From contig NC_034413.1 in the NCBI RefSeq assembly GCF_002078875.1, forward strand, positions 65,282,802 through 65,346,801: a DNA stretch of 64,000 nt. The letters run 5' to 3'. The notes beneath the pieces are model-generated. The model had not been told where the DNA came from. It saw only the letters and a list, made by a program, of their open reading frames with translations, and did not search any database. Source of the stretch: Numida meleagris (taxonomy: Eukaryota > Chordata > Aves > Galliformes > Numididae). Below are positions 52,001 to 63,546 of the stretch, piece after piece. Position 1 is the stretch's first letter; each line of letters opens with the position of its first letter. The position numbers were made by a program, and so were the translations under genes.

Positions 52001-55000
52001 CACAGCATCACAGGTACTGTCTGGGGATATTTTCCCTAGTACTGGTTGTAACAGCTTTATATGAAAGTCTCGTGGCTTTATTTGCTATTAGTTTACACTG
52101 CTTAGTTGGCCCTGGCTTTCAAGTGTGCATATTTTACTTGACCAATAATTTACATTCATATCTTACCTGTCAGCATCATACGATAGAATACCAGTAGAAT
52201 ACTCATACTTGTACGTTAAAACTGTAGTATAATGATTTAGACCAAAGTAGTCGTATGTGCCTTTAATTCTTTGCTTTTCACTTTCAGTAAATTCTGGAAG
52301 TCTGCAGCAGAAAACAAAAAGGCAAAAACCCATCAAAATGCAATAAGCACGAGTGGAGGTACCACGATCTTTCTAGAGGAACATGAGAAAAATCCCATTA
52401 ATTTGTTATTAAAGCACAGACAAGGTAAAAAAAAAAAAACAGCTTTCCTTTCCTTATATGTGTCTAGAAAGAGAGAGAAAAGGAAAAATATTCTTAGCAG
52501 AACAGTGGTAATGCAATGGATTTAAAAGTAATTAATGGGAATGATAAATAAATATAACTCAGAGGTACCAGTGAGTTCCCAGTGCTTGAGCTCAGTACAT
52601 CATTTTAAGAACAATTAAAATATATTTGCCACGGGCAGGCAAAGCACTACATCTACTGCAAAACATTTATTCTATCACTCTGTACTGCCAACATGCTACC
52701 CCCGAGGTAGAAGCTTGGAGAAATATCTTTTATATTAGCAAACTTAATTTGCAAGAAAGGTAAAGGCAGATCAGAAAAAAACAATAGTTTTTCTGTGAGA
52801 ATACAGTAAGATTTTTATAGTACCATTTCAACAGAATTCTTCCTCCTTAACAGCTTATCAGAAAAGCAGGTTTTAGCACAGCAAGTAGAAGAAAAGCAAG
52901 ATGTGCCTGCGCTCTTACCGGGAGCGGCTCAGACCCTGAGCCAGGCTGCGCTCCCGAATCCTCGTTTTCATCACTTCGTTATAATCGCCGTTTTTGAAAA
53001 TGGGATGAGCAAACCAACCTATGAGAAACTAACCCAGGAAACAAGGGAGAAAGAGAAATGATGTATCAAAACGAGGGATTTAACTGTTCCTCTCCATAGG
53101 CTGCTTTATCCATAGTAGCTGGCACTATAGTGAGCGAACAGAGAAATGCAGGAATGCCTAAATTACGGCAGCAAATTTAACGAGCAGCCTGGAGAGCTGT
53201 GACTGGGTTCTTCCCTACCTGCAAGTATTGTCTGGCAGCATCGAAATCCTCCTGTTTGTGTGGGTTCCTTGGTTCAGCCCAGTCAGAGTTGATGGTGATA
53301 GAGATCAGCCCTCCTTGTTTTGCACGGTAGGTCTCGTTGTAGAGGTGCCAGGCTTCTGCATGGGCCTTGATTAGGTTGTGCCCCACCACGTAGGGGGCTC
53401 GCCCAGGTCTAACGGAGATCCCTGCAGGGACAGTGACAGCACTGGCACTGCAGCAGCAATTCCTAGCTCTCATCTGCTTCTTCCCAGCTTAACACAACAC
53501 CCAGGACATGCAGAGCTGCCCACCAGTAAATGAACAACCGTGCAGTACCTGGCGCCCTCAAGCCCAGCCATGGGCTGAGATGCATGCGTCAGCAGATCCG
53601 CTGAAGGCACAGCTGTTGTGGGCAGGCTGTGGGGAACCTGCATCACACCCCTGCCCGTGCTCTGCTGCCAGCATGGAGAGCAGAGAGCTGTGTGTTCAGC
53701 CCAGCTCCCACCCCTCCCCTTCTCAAAAACTGTGCTCAGCAGTCTTACCTGGAGCAGCTGTGCCAAAGCCATAGCCAAGATATGCGGTGTTGTAGGGTTC
53801 ATTGAGGGTTATCCAAAATTTCACTTTGTCTCCCAGTCTCTGGAAAAGGAGCTCAGCATATTCCTTAAACCTTTGAACTATGGTATCATTCTCCCAGCCA
53901 CCAACGTCCTGCAGCGCCTGCGGGAGGTCCCAGTGATAGAGAGTGACCTGTGGGGAATGCCAACAAGAGAAAGGACTCAGCTGGTCATTCATTCACTTTC
54001 AGAATGAGGGACAACAGAACGGCCCTGTTTGCAGGCACAAGCCCGGCTCCATCTGCAGTCTTCTGACAGGCACATACTGATCTGCAGCAATCTGAGTGCC
54101 CTCTGTCCTGTAGTGGTTTGCAATCACTCATGCACTCAGTTCCTTCAGTACAAGGGGAAGTGACTCAAACTCTAGGGCCTGCCCAGTTGTGAAGATGAAT
54201 CTTTCACCTTAAGTCTTACCAAAGACCACGATAATTACGTGACAGCAAGAATTCAAGTCAGTCAAGAACTGCTGCAGCGACACCGATTCTCAGATGAAAT
54301 GCAGTCCAGTACAACACCTGTTTTTAAGGGATCTTGAACAGCCTGGGAACTCGTAAGGATGAAGAGCTTCCCAGTAGAAATCTGAACACAGGAACCACAC
54401 AGGCAAATCTGAAAGCGGGGACCCGATCTTTCAACATCAGGATAATTCTCAACTCCTGCACTCTGTTGGATTTCCAGTCCATTTTTACAGTTACCTGAGG
54501 CGTAATATTAGCTGCCAGAAGAGCATCAATTAGCCTTTCATAGTAGTTCAGTCCCATTTCATTGACGTATCTGGTGGTCCCATCTGGGAGAACACGGGAC
54601 CAGGAGATTGAAAAGCGGTAGTGAGACACCTTGAGGCGTTTCAGCATTTCCACATCTTCCTCAATCTTGTGGTAGCTGTCACAAGCTACATCTCCGTTGT
54701 CATCGTTGCTGATTTTCAAGGGAGTGTGAGCATATTTGTCCCAAATGCTAAGTCCTTTCCCATCTGCTCTCCATGCTCCCTCAATCTGTAAATAAAGATG
54801 GGGGAGGGAAGGGAGAGACCATTAGTAAACTCCAAATTTACAGCTTGGCCTAGGAAAGAATTCTGCCTGTCAGTCTTTGTGGCACCACATAATGTTTTGA
54901 CTTAGCAGCTAGAGCCTTGAAACAGTAACATTTCTGCTATACTAAACTAGTAAGGTCTCTTGGGCCACAAGGCATAGAAGTATTAGGAAAGTACAATGTC

Positions 55001-55518
55001 AAAGGAAAGGTATTGTTTCCCTTCAACCTTCTGCTCAGTGCTTGCTTCCCCTTGTGAAATCTATGCTTCTGTCTCAATTTCCATGGTATAACCATGCCCT
55101 TATAAGGGAAAAACTTTGAATTATTTCAGTCAGTTGTTGCAGGAACCCTCAATTACCATAAAACTTAATGTTGTAGAAGCTGTAGGTGTCTCATCCAAAA
55201 TGAGTTAACTGTCCACGAGTGTTTGAAGAGTCAGTCTTTGTTTCCTAACCTGATATGCAGCTGTTGCTACGCTCCAACAAAAGTTCTTTGGAAACTCCCC
55301 ATATAAAAATTCATCTTCTTTTGGCAGTGGGATACCATTATTGCGAATGATTTCTGCATAGTACACAGCTGAGCGCCTTGGGGTTCTTGGCCTGTTGGGA
55401 TCGTCAAAATCAACCTGGTGCAATCCAAATCTTGGCTCATAACCATTCAGCCATTCAAAGGAATCCATAAAAGACCAAGCATTGTATCCTCTCAGATTAA
55501 CACCATCCAGCTTGTAAG
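49005..55518 (-). CDS. LCT: LCT end of domain III, domain IV, transmembrane anchor and tail
   Basis: Nine exons from 55518-55250 to 49210-49005. The first completes domain III ([14 protein letters not shown]). Domain IV follows: [50 protein letters not shown], acid/base Glu in WITLNEP (codon 53800-53798), [14 protein letters not shown], nucleophile Glu in YVTENG (codon 50954-50952), and [13 protein letters not shown]. In mammals domain IV is the lactase site. The last exon encodes the membrane helix [20 protein letters not shown], then YKY and a basic cytoplasmic tail ending PMELTKM, unrelated to the human tail end. All conserved GH1 residues I can check are present. Confidence 0.96.
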
Positions 55519-58500
55519 CTGAAAGACCAGAAACAAAGGGAGAGCATCAGCGATGTTTCGCGCATTTAACAAACCACAAGGAAATCACTTGCAACCACTT
55601 GCACACTTTCAGCTTCATCAAGCTGGCATTGGACAAGAAAGACCATGAGAGACTTCACATCTGGAGGATACAGAATACAAACAGCCATACAAAGGAGATC
55701 ATAAAAAAAAAAAACCTATGTTTATATTGCACTCAGAGCATTTAAAGAGCAGCAGCAGATGCTTTTAAAAACTGCGTCTCAGAGGAAAATAGTAATGAGG
55801 AATCTAGAGGGGAGATATATAACACAAAATAAAAGCAAACATTTGTACCTTTTAAAGCTTCATCAATGTATGTTTTGTAGTAAAGTATCCTGGTATAATC
55901 ATCAACATCCGATTTGGTCTTTATCCCCACTCCATTCTCAATGATGTACATTGGGGGATTTCCGTACTCCTCTTTGACCCAGTTCAGCAGCCTCCTCAGC
56001 CCCCAGGCCACAGCCCGATGGCCAGTGAGAGCCGAGGAAGGCCAGGAGCTGTCAATCTCTGTTGATATTTCCTGGTCATACTCGTAAGAGAAGGGACTCA
56101 GACGGGTTGTTGCATGGGTTACAAGTTTGGCAGTGTAGGTGTTGAAACAGAAAACATCCGCTGTGCCCCTGATGTACTCACGCTCTTCAGCTGTGAAAAC
56201 TGGTAGGCGGGACGAGGGCAGGTTTTGGAGCTCACTCCTGTTCCCGACTTTCCATTTCATGACGTCAGGGTAGTCCCCATTTTTGAAAACTGGATGTGCA
56301 AACCAGCCCACCAAAAACTGCATGTACCTGTCTGCAGCTTCTAGGTCCCTGGGGTTGCTTGGTGTCTTTGGCTCAATCCAATCAATATTGAGACACAGAG
56401 AAATGACCCCTCTTTGACTCGCTCTGTATTTGTCATCGTATGTGTGGTAGACTCTGGCATGAGCTTTCAGTAAGGTGTGTGCCACTTCATAGGGAGCACT
56501 ACCAGGATTATTGACGCTGGGTGGAAATTCTCCCATCCCATAGCTAACCCAGGCAATAACTTGGGGTTCATTGAACGTAAGCCAGAACTTCACCCTGTCC
56601 CCAAAGGTCTGGAAACAGAAGTCGGCAAAACTGTCAAACAGTTCGATCAGCTCACTGCTCTCCCAGCCACCAATGTCCTGGAGAGCTTGTGGCAGGTCCC
56701 AGTGGTACAGGGTGACGATTGGAGTGATGTTGTTTGCGACCAGTCCATCAATGAGACGGTTATAGTAATCAACCCCATGGCTGTTTACTGAATTGTTCCT
56801 TCCGTTGGGGAAAATTCGAGGCCAGGACAGAGAGAAACGATAGTTCTTTACCCCTAAGGCTCTCAGCAGGTAAATATCTTCCTCTACCTTGTTGTAGCTA
56901 TTACAAGATATATCTCCGGTGTCATTGTTTTTTATGTTTCCTGGTACATGGGTGAAGTTATCCCAAACACTGGGTCCTTTGCCATCTGCATCCCAGCCTC
57001 CCTCTATCTGGTATGCAGAAGAAGACACTCCCCACGTGAAGTCCTCTGGGAATGTCCCATAAAAGTACATGTCCCTCTCAAAGTCTGTTTGAGATGAAAA
57101 CTTCTCCCAGACAACCTTTGACTTGGAGGGAACTTCTGATGCTGGTAGACTTGGCAACTTTGATGGCATGGGTTGGCCAAACACCACCGACCCAGAACTT
57201 CTGTCTGAGACTCTGGATGGGAAGCCATTATTTTCAATAACACTGGAATAGAAGTATGCAGATGCCTTGGGAGTCCTTGGTCTGTTGCTGTCTTCAAAAT
57301 TCACATGGTGTAGCCCAAATTTTAGGCTGTAGCCTGCTGGGCCTTCAAAGCCATCAACCAGGGATCGAGCAATGTATGACTGAACATCAACTGCATCTAG
57401 TTTTACCGCTGTCATAGAAACAGTACAAGACTCTGTTAGTCACTTGAACATTTTCTGAACGCAGCGCAGCACAACACAAGCACCCAGCTGAAGGTAACAA
57501 CAGGATGAGAGCCAAGCATCTATGAATTATCTTTCAGGGAAATGAAAACAAAACAATTAGCATATTTGGCAAGAAGAGCCATGATCACTGTAATAGGAGC
57601 AGACAAATGCTTCATGCTAAAAACACATCAGAAAGTAAGTATTTGAGTAAAGCCCACTTGTGCCACTGGTATCCCTTTCCCTACGTTCTAGTTTTCAAGC
57701 ACAACTCATCAGTTTAGGTGTACAGTGCTCTTTTATATTTACCACTATAGTTAAACTGAAATGTTATATGTATGTAGTGCTTGTCCAGCTTCCCTGGGCA
57801 CAGAGGAATTAACTTTTGCAGAACACAATATTCAGTACTATCAGAGGCAAGTCTAGCATCCTTCTTTATGTTGCCTACAGAAAAGCACTGTCTCTCTCAT
57901 TCCAGAAAGGTTCACTTTCCATATGCAGTCCATCTTCCTTACTTCTGCAGAGGCAAAACAGCAATGCCAAATACTGTTTTCTGCAGCTCTTCTATCAGTT
58001 TGTTGAGAACTAGGTCAACGGAATCAAAATCCGTACAGTGATCATCAACATATTTAATATATTATATTCAATATAATGAAGTTCTTGTGATGCTATTGAT
58101 TTGTGTATCTGAAGAAAGCATCAGTAAAATATCTATTTGAAATCTCAAATCTCTATATTTGTCTAGAATTTCAGTCACCAGTGTTATTTTTTGTTAAGCT
58201 GATACACGGTTTGCAAAGATAAAGGCATACCTTGAATCTTTCTCAAAATAATTGAGATATAAATATCTCTCTAAAAATTCTAGCCTGCAGTGATGCAGGA
58301 TGCGATCAGTTAGATCTACTGAATCTGTAAAGACATCATTCAATCCCATCTGTGAGATCTCTGTGGGTAAGAGCCTGCCTGTAGCCAAATTTTCTTCAGG
58401 TGTTGAAGTAGGTAAACACTGTTTTCACTGAGAGACTGGCTTTAGGCTATATCTGTACCCATGAAAAAGCTCTTCCAGTACCTAGACAGAAGGGAGAGCT

Positions 58501-61500
58501 CCACACCTGGTCACCAGACAGGCTGCAATTTATGACACTACGTACACGAGAGGTAGCCCACTTCATATTACTACACAAATGGTGATGTTTTAAAGCTAAT
58601 CACTGTGGGAGTGACAGAATAACTAGTTGCCATTATTTTAATTTAAAACAAAAAACATACCTTTTAGAGCCTCATTGATGTATCGGCGGAAATAATCCAC
58701 TCGCAGAGTGTCATTAATAAGATCCCCTGCAGCTTCTGTTGGCACACCATTTCCTGCTATGTAAATTGGGATCTTTGTCCCTGTATATTCCTGGGACACA
58801 AACTTCAGCAGCCTTCTTAATCCCCACGGAACCACGTGGATTGAAGGAGAGGCAGTCTTTGGCCAAGAAGGATCTACGTGCAAAGAGAAGTTCCCGATGC
58901 TTTCGTATCCTGGTGTGCATGTACCATTAGTCACGGCACTAACAAGGTGGGAAGTGTAATGGGAAAGGCCAAAAAAATCTGCTGTTCCTTTCACCCATGT
59001 TTTCTCCTCCTCCGTAAACACAGGCAGCTGTGCAACTGTTGTGGAGCACTGCTGGTTTACTTCCTGGATCTGAGCCTTCAGGATATCTGGGTAATCACCG
59101 TTAACAAATACAGGGTGAGCAAACCAGCCAAGCATGAACTGCAGGTACCTCTCTGATGCCTTCACGTCCTCAGAGCTGGTTGGAGTCTTGGGTTCAGCCC
59201 AATCTGAGTTCAGCACCAGCCCTACCCTTCCCTGTTGCTGAGAACGGTATCTGTCATTATACAGATGCCAGACCTTTGCATGAGCCTTGAGAATTGTGTG
59301 AGCCACCTGGGGGCAGAAAGCAGAGGAATATGTGTCTCACTGCTTTGCACAACATTGCATTGACATTGTTTTGTGAGAAAGACATCTCCATGTGAAACAA
59401 GAAACCTTGACAAAACAAATAATCCTAGCTAGAGTACAGCAGGGCTTGGATGAACTGTAACAATCCAGCTGATTTCTTAACAGAAAATAAAATCTAGCAT
59501 CCATTAACTAAGACATTTTCTTGAGGGTATCATAAATCCAGCAATTGTTTCAGATGCCCTATTGTGCTTAAACTTTAGCTAAAATGTGCAGAATCAGAGG
59601 AAAACAACAAGGGCAGCTGTAGGATCCTATGTCTCTACCTTGTAAGATGCTATTCCGGGATCAGTGATTCCTGGAGGATGCTCTCCGGTGCCATAGCCAG
59701 CATAGCTGATAACCCAAGGCTCATGGAACGTAACCCAAAACTTGACCCGATCCCCAAAATTGGCAAAGCAGAAGTCTGCGTAGTTTGCAAAAGCATCTAT
59801 GATACTGTCATTCTGCCAGCCACCAAGAAGCTGAAGAGCCTGTGGGAGGTCCCAGTGGAAAAGAGTCACCATGGGCTCGATGTTAGCCTCTAGCAACCTG
59901 TCAATTAATTGGTTATAATAATCCACACCCTTGAAATTGATGGTCTCATTGGTGCCAGCAGGGAAAATTCTAGGCCAGGATACAGAAAATTTGTACAGCT
60001 GGGGGTGAAGACCTCTAAGCAAGTAAACATCGTAGATGGTTTTATGGTAGCTGTCACACGCCACATCTGTTGTTTGGTTCATGTAGACATGACCTTCATG
60101 CCCAAACTGATCCCAGATGCTCTCTCCTTTCCCATCCTCTGCCCAGGCTCCTTCAATATTAAAGGCACCTGTGGATGTGCCCCAGAGGAAACCACCTGGG
60201 AAAACATCTTGCAGGAAAGAATCCCTCTCCAATTCAGACTGGTTAGCAAACATTTCCCAAACTGTTTGATAGGAGGAGCGAGGGGCAAGAGCAGCAACTG
60301 GATTCTCTCGTAGAGTATATGTTTTGCTGAAAATAGAATAAAAAGGAGTTACAACCTTCAAGGTGGATGCCAGTGCCACAGAACTTGCAGACAAGGAGGA
60401 TAAATGAATTGTTTGCTTCTCATTCAGCTCACATATGCCAGTTAGGGAACAGTCCCTTTGTCATCCGATCAATCCAAACCTCCTGCCATCCAGCTGGCAG
60501 ATGAAGGAGGAGTGCCATAAACTAACTGCAGAGCACCTCAAGTGCTATGTATCTCATGCATTTCTCAGCAGATAGATTTTCAAAATTCATTACAACGAGG
60601 TCAAAGACACAAACAAAATCCTTGCAGTGCGTCGCAATTTCACAGGCTCATGAGTTTTCACAGGATAAAACCAATCAATCCTGCCTCACTAGTCCTTAGC
60701 TCCTTTCTGTACGATGACATTCTCTACGACTCTGTAGGCACAGCTGGCTCATCACGTAGGACAGATGTTATTTTATATTTTTAAATATATATGTATATAT
60801 ATAATATATACATCTATATATGCTTTTTAGATGAAAAAAGAACAGTAGGCTTGGAAAATGTACCTGCTACTACTGGCTTGAAGGTGCAATCTGGGAAATT
60901 AAGGATGAAAGAGAGACAGTTACATTTCCTGCAATAGCAGAATAGAAGACTGCCCTTAACAGCAAGAGGCTGGACTCAGCAGAAAGGCATTCCTATCCTT
61001 TCCTTTAAGCAACTAACAGCTGATTTTACCACTAGAACTGTCTTATGTCTGCCTAGCATCCTTCTTTCTAAAGGACAGCAACTCATTACAGTATCTGATT
61101 TAAGGGAGAAAAACCGTACCTTAAAACATGAGATGAGAAGTCCAAGAATTCATTCACATCATATCCAATCACACGTGCCTTTTCTTTATTAATAGCTAAA
61201 AACAAACAATAAATGATGGGTTTCATCACAAATTATATACCACAGGCTGTATGACATTACTTGTACATACATCTTTTGAAACAAAGTGTTTTGTTTTTTT
61301 TTTCAAATAACTAATAGCCATTTTTCTCAGATTCAGTATGTTGGGTTTTTATTTTCCAAGAAGAACATGAAAAAAAAAACCCTAAGTTTTTTTTTTTTGT
61401 TTTTTTTTTAATCTAAGAGCAGTGGTCTGGAGAGGACAATTGTATCATTTCCCATTCAGAGCCCAGCTACAGAACTCCTCAAAACATGTCACTTACCGAT

Positions 61501-63546
61501 GACAATGGCAGCTACTGGTATGAATGGATTCTCTTCCAAGGAACCACAGTTAAGGAACTTTAGACTAAAAAGCAATATCTCTGTGTCCTTCCAGACATTC
61601 TGCAAAACAAGAATTCAAACAGAGATTTGTTTTGTTTTTTTTTAATATTTATTGATTTTCCAAAGATGATGAGTGGGAAGTTTCCGCTTCTTGCTCTATG
61701 CTTCTGGCCAGGTCATCACTCTCTGATTTATAGGGAATAAGCATCCTGCCATAGATACATGAAGCCAAGAGTTAAGAAAGAGCCTGGCATACTCCTTTTC
61801 AGGCTGCTGTTGCATATGCTACATGACCTTGAGCAGGGCATATCATCTCTGTGCTCATCTCTGCTGACACATGGACCTAGGTTCTGAAGGACTTAGGACA
61901 GTAACTAAATTGACTATTACTTCAAATTCATAATATGAGAACCCCTCTAAGTTACCGTTTTGCAAAATAAACTGTTATAGATGGTTCACAAAGTTCAGTA
62001 GAATTGAAAGAACAATGATGGATTTATTCTATCTGCTCTACTCTATTAGTAGAATTTTAATTCCACATCCATGAAGTTCAGTGTTCTTTTTCACACCACG
62101 CATAATGTTACCTGCAATTCACTCATTTTCATGTAGAAATCTGTTTCATTTCCACACCAGTACTGAAGGCTGAGAGACAGGAAGTCTACGGAATCCTGGA
62201 AACAAGAAAGGGAAAACAATCCTACTGTAAGAAAATTATTTTTCCTGCAGTCATTCTGTTCAAAATATACAAAGTTGCTAAATGTTTGATACAGACGCAC
62301 TGCTGGAGTAAGAAGCCAAACAGCCACATGGAAACCTGGCAAACACAATGAGTACAAACTGGATGCTGTAAGAGAAGATGCATTTTGTGTCTTTTCTTTC
62401 TAAACAAAGGTAAATTTTAGAGGCACTGGAGCTTAAAAAAACATCGTAAGAATATTTTATGCATTTAATATTCCTGATTTACAATTGATTATTTAAATTA
62501 GTAAGACTGAAGAGTCTCTGATTAATCAGATAGAGAAACCTTTGTCACCGTATGATTCAGGGAGGCCTTATCAATAATCCTTCGGGGAAAGTCCACTTCA
62601 GAAATCTTTAGTCATTGCACGCTACAAATGTTACTTTGCTAAAAGTCATGAAGTTCAAAGGAACAGATAGCATTCTTGTATTAAACCAGTTGCTGAAACT
62701 GGGATTAAACAAACAAACATGCTGATTAGCCTGCTGTTTATTTTGCAGTCTGAGAGTTGTTTCTAATGTAGTCAGCTCTTTTAGTACCTCTTTCCTCCTC
62801 CAAGAAACCACGCCTTGCTTATATCCTTGAAATGTCACACCTGCATCATTATTTGTCCTATTGTTAAATTCTGAGGGACTGTGAACACGAGCCAAACACC
62901 TGCACTGTCATTTGTTTGCTGCACCCCACACCAACACTCTCTAGGTGAAAAGAACAACTAATAATGGGTTTGGTCTTTACAGAAGGGATGTCATCATCTT
63001 TGTAGAGATTAGTCACGTTGTGCCCCCTCTGCACTAGCCCACTTTTAGCACAGCTCAGGCTGTGCTTTAACACGTTAAATAGATTTTTTTTTTAATAGCA
63101 GTTATTTTTAATAAAGTGTATTTTTATTTGGTTGGGCATTAGATGTGCAAATAAAATAACAGTGGGTACAGTTTTTGCAGACACCTTGTCACTTAAGCAT
63201 GTATATTGCAAAAATTGGCAATTCTATGAGAGAAAATACATCTCCATGTTTTTAAATCAGTGTTTACTGGCCAAGAAGGGATGTTGAATTAATTTTTAAA
63301 ATCAGAGAGCTTCACTAATTAAGATAATCAAACAAGTAGAATGTACCACGTTGGCCAATTTGCCAAAATCTTATTTAACTTGCAATAGGCCACCTGATCT
63401 TCTACATAAAAATCAAGTGAAACAAAATCAAATTTAAATTGGAAATAATTGTCATTAAGGTGTTACCTGAAGAGAAACCGGAAGCAACTCTGCTGAAGTG
63501 CTATCCAAGATATGATCCATTCCTAAAGCAATGGACAGCTTTCCAC
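49005..63546 (-). CDS. LCT: Lactase/phlorizin hydrolase, C-terminal 1711 codons (5' end outside window)
   Basis: Brush-border, type I membrane beta-galactosidase/beta-glucosidase built from GH1 repeats. Seventeen in-frame coding exons in transcript order: 63546-63467, 62195-62112, 61599-61497, 61195-61120, 60890-60864, 60326-59639, 59306-58661, 57408-55849, 55518-55250, 54785-54495, 53947-53749, 53421-53219, 53028-52919, 52301-52167, 51087-50864, 50110-49874, 49210-49005. They total 5138 nt with no frameshift or stop before TAA at 49007-49005. The human protein is 1927 residues, so about 200 N-terminal residues, including the signal peptide, lie to the right of the window. The segment holds the end of degenerate domain I, complete domain II (catalytically dead), complete active-looking domains III and IV, one transmembrane helix and a short cytoplasmic tail. 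Confidence 0.97.
55849..57408 (-). CDS. LCT: LCT large exon: end of domain II and most of domain III
   Basis: A 1560-nt uninterrupted coding exon, the counterpart of the large human exon 8. It finishes domain II ([13 protein letters not shown], where active GH1 units read FEW), then crosses the maturation linker, then encodes domain III. Catalytic residues of domain III are intact: acid/base Glu in WLTFNEP (codon 56569-56567) and nucleophile Glu in YIIENG (codon 55939-55937), with AYQIEG and [10 protein letters not shown] as substrate-binding motifs. In mammals domain III carries the phlorizin hydrolase/glucosylceramidase activity. Confidence 0.97.
57409..58660 (-). other. LCT intron inside domain II
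   Basis: A 1.25-kb intron between the 646-nt and 1560-nt exons. An open stretch at 58194-58388 has no resemblance to GH1 and no matching splice phase. AT-rich palindromic sequence lies near 58049-58077. Nothing else was recognised. Confidence 0.55.
58661..60326 (-). CDS. LCT: LCT domain II (pseudo-glycosidase) exons
   Basis: Exons 60326-59639 and 59306-58661 encode most of GH1 domain II. The fold motifs are there: [42 protein letters not shown]. Active-site residues are changed. The glycone-binding Gln (AYQIEG in III) is Asn here. The acid/base motif reads FHEP instead of FNEP (Glu codon 59722-59720). The nucleophile motif reads YIAGNG, with Gly (codon 58754-58752) where the catalytic Glu should be. 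Human domain II has the same losses, so this unit is an ancient non-catalytic part of the propeptide needed for folding and transport. Confidence 0.94.
60777..60822. repeat. AT dinucleotide repeat in an LCT intron
   Basis: Imperfect (TA)n tract (aaatatatatgtatatatat and onwards), 40-50 nt, in the intron just upstream of the 688-nt domain II exon on the minus strand. Confidence 0.75.
60864..60890 (-). CDS. LCT: LCT 27-nt microexon
   Basis: 27 nt between a strong acceptor (tccttaatttcccag) and donor (AGCAG/gtacat), phase 1+24+2, encoding LHLQASSS. It exactly bridges the frame between exon 61195-61120 and exon 60326-59639 at the domain I/II linker. Skipping it would also keep the frame, because the length is a multiple of three. 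Confidence 0.78.
60864..63546 (-). CDS. LCT: LCT domain I (C-terminal part) exons
   Basis: Five small exons (63546-63467, 62195-62112, 61599-61497, 61195-61120, 60890-60864) encode the second half of the shortened pro-domain I. Landmarks shared with human are [27 protein letters not shown] and [20 protein letters not shown]. This domain has no GH1 catalytic glutamates in mammals and acts as an intramolecular folding aid in the propeptide. Similarity to human is lower here than in domains III-IV, but every splice phase matches. Confidence 0.9.

Noticed and set aside
58194..58388. Minus-strand open frame in an LCT intron
   Set aside because: No GH1 similarity and no phase-compatible splice sites; the flanking LCT exons join correctly without it.
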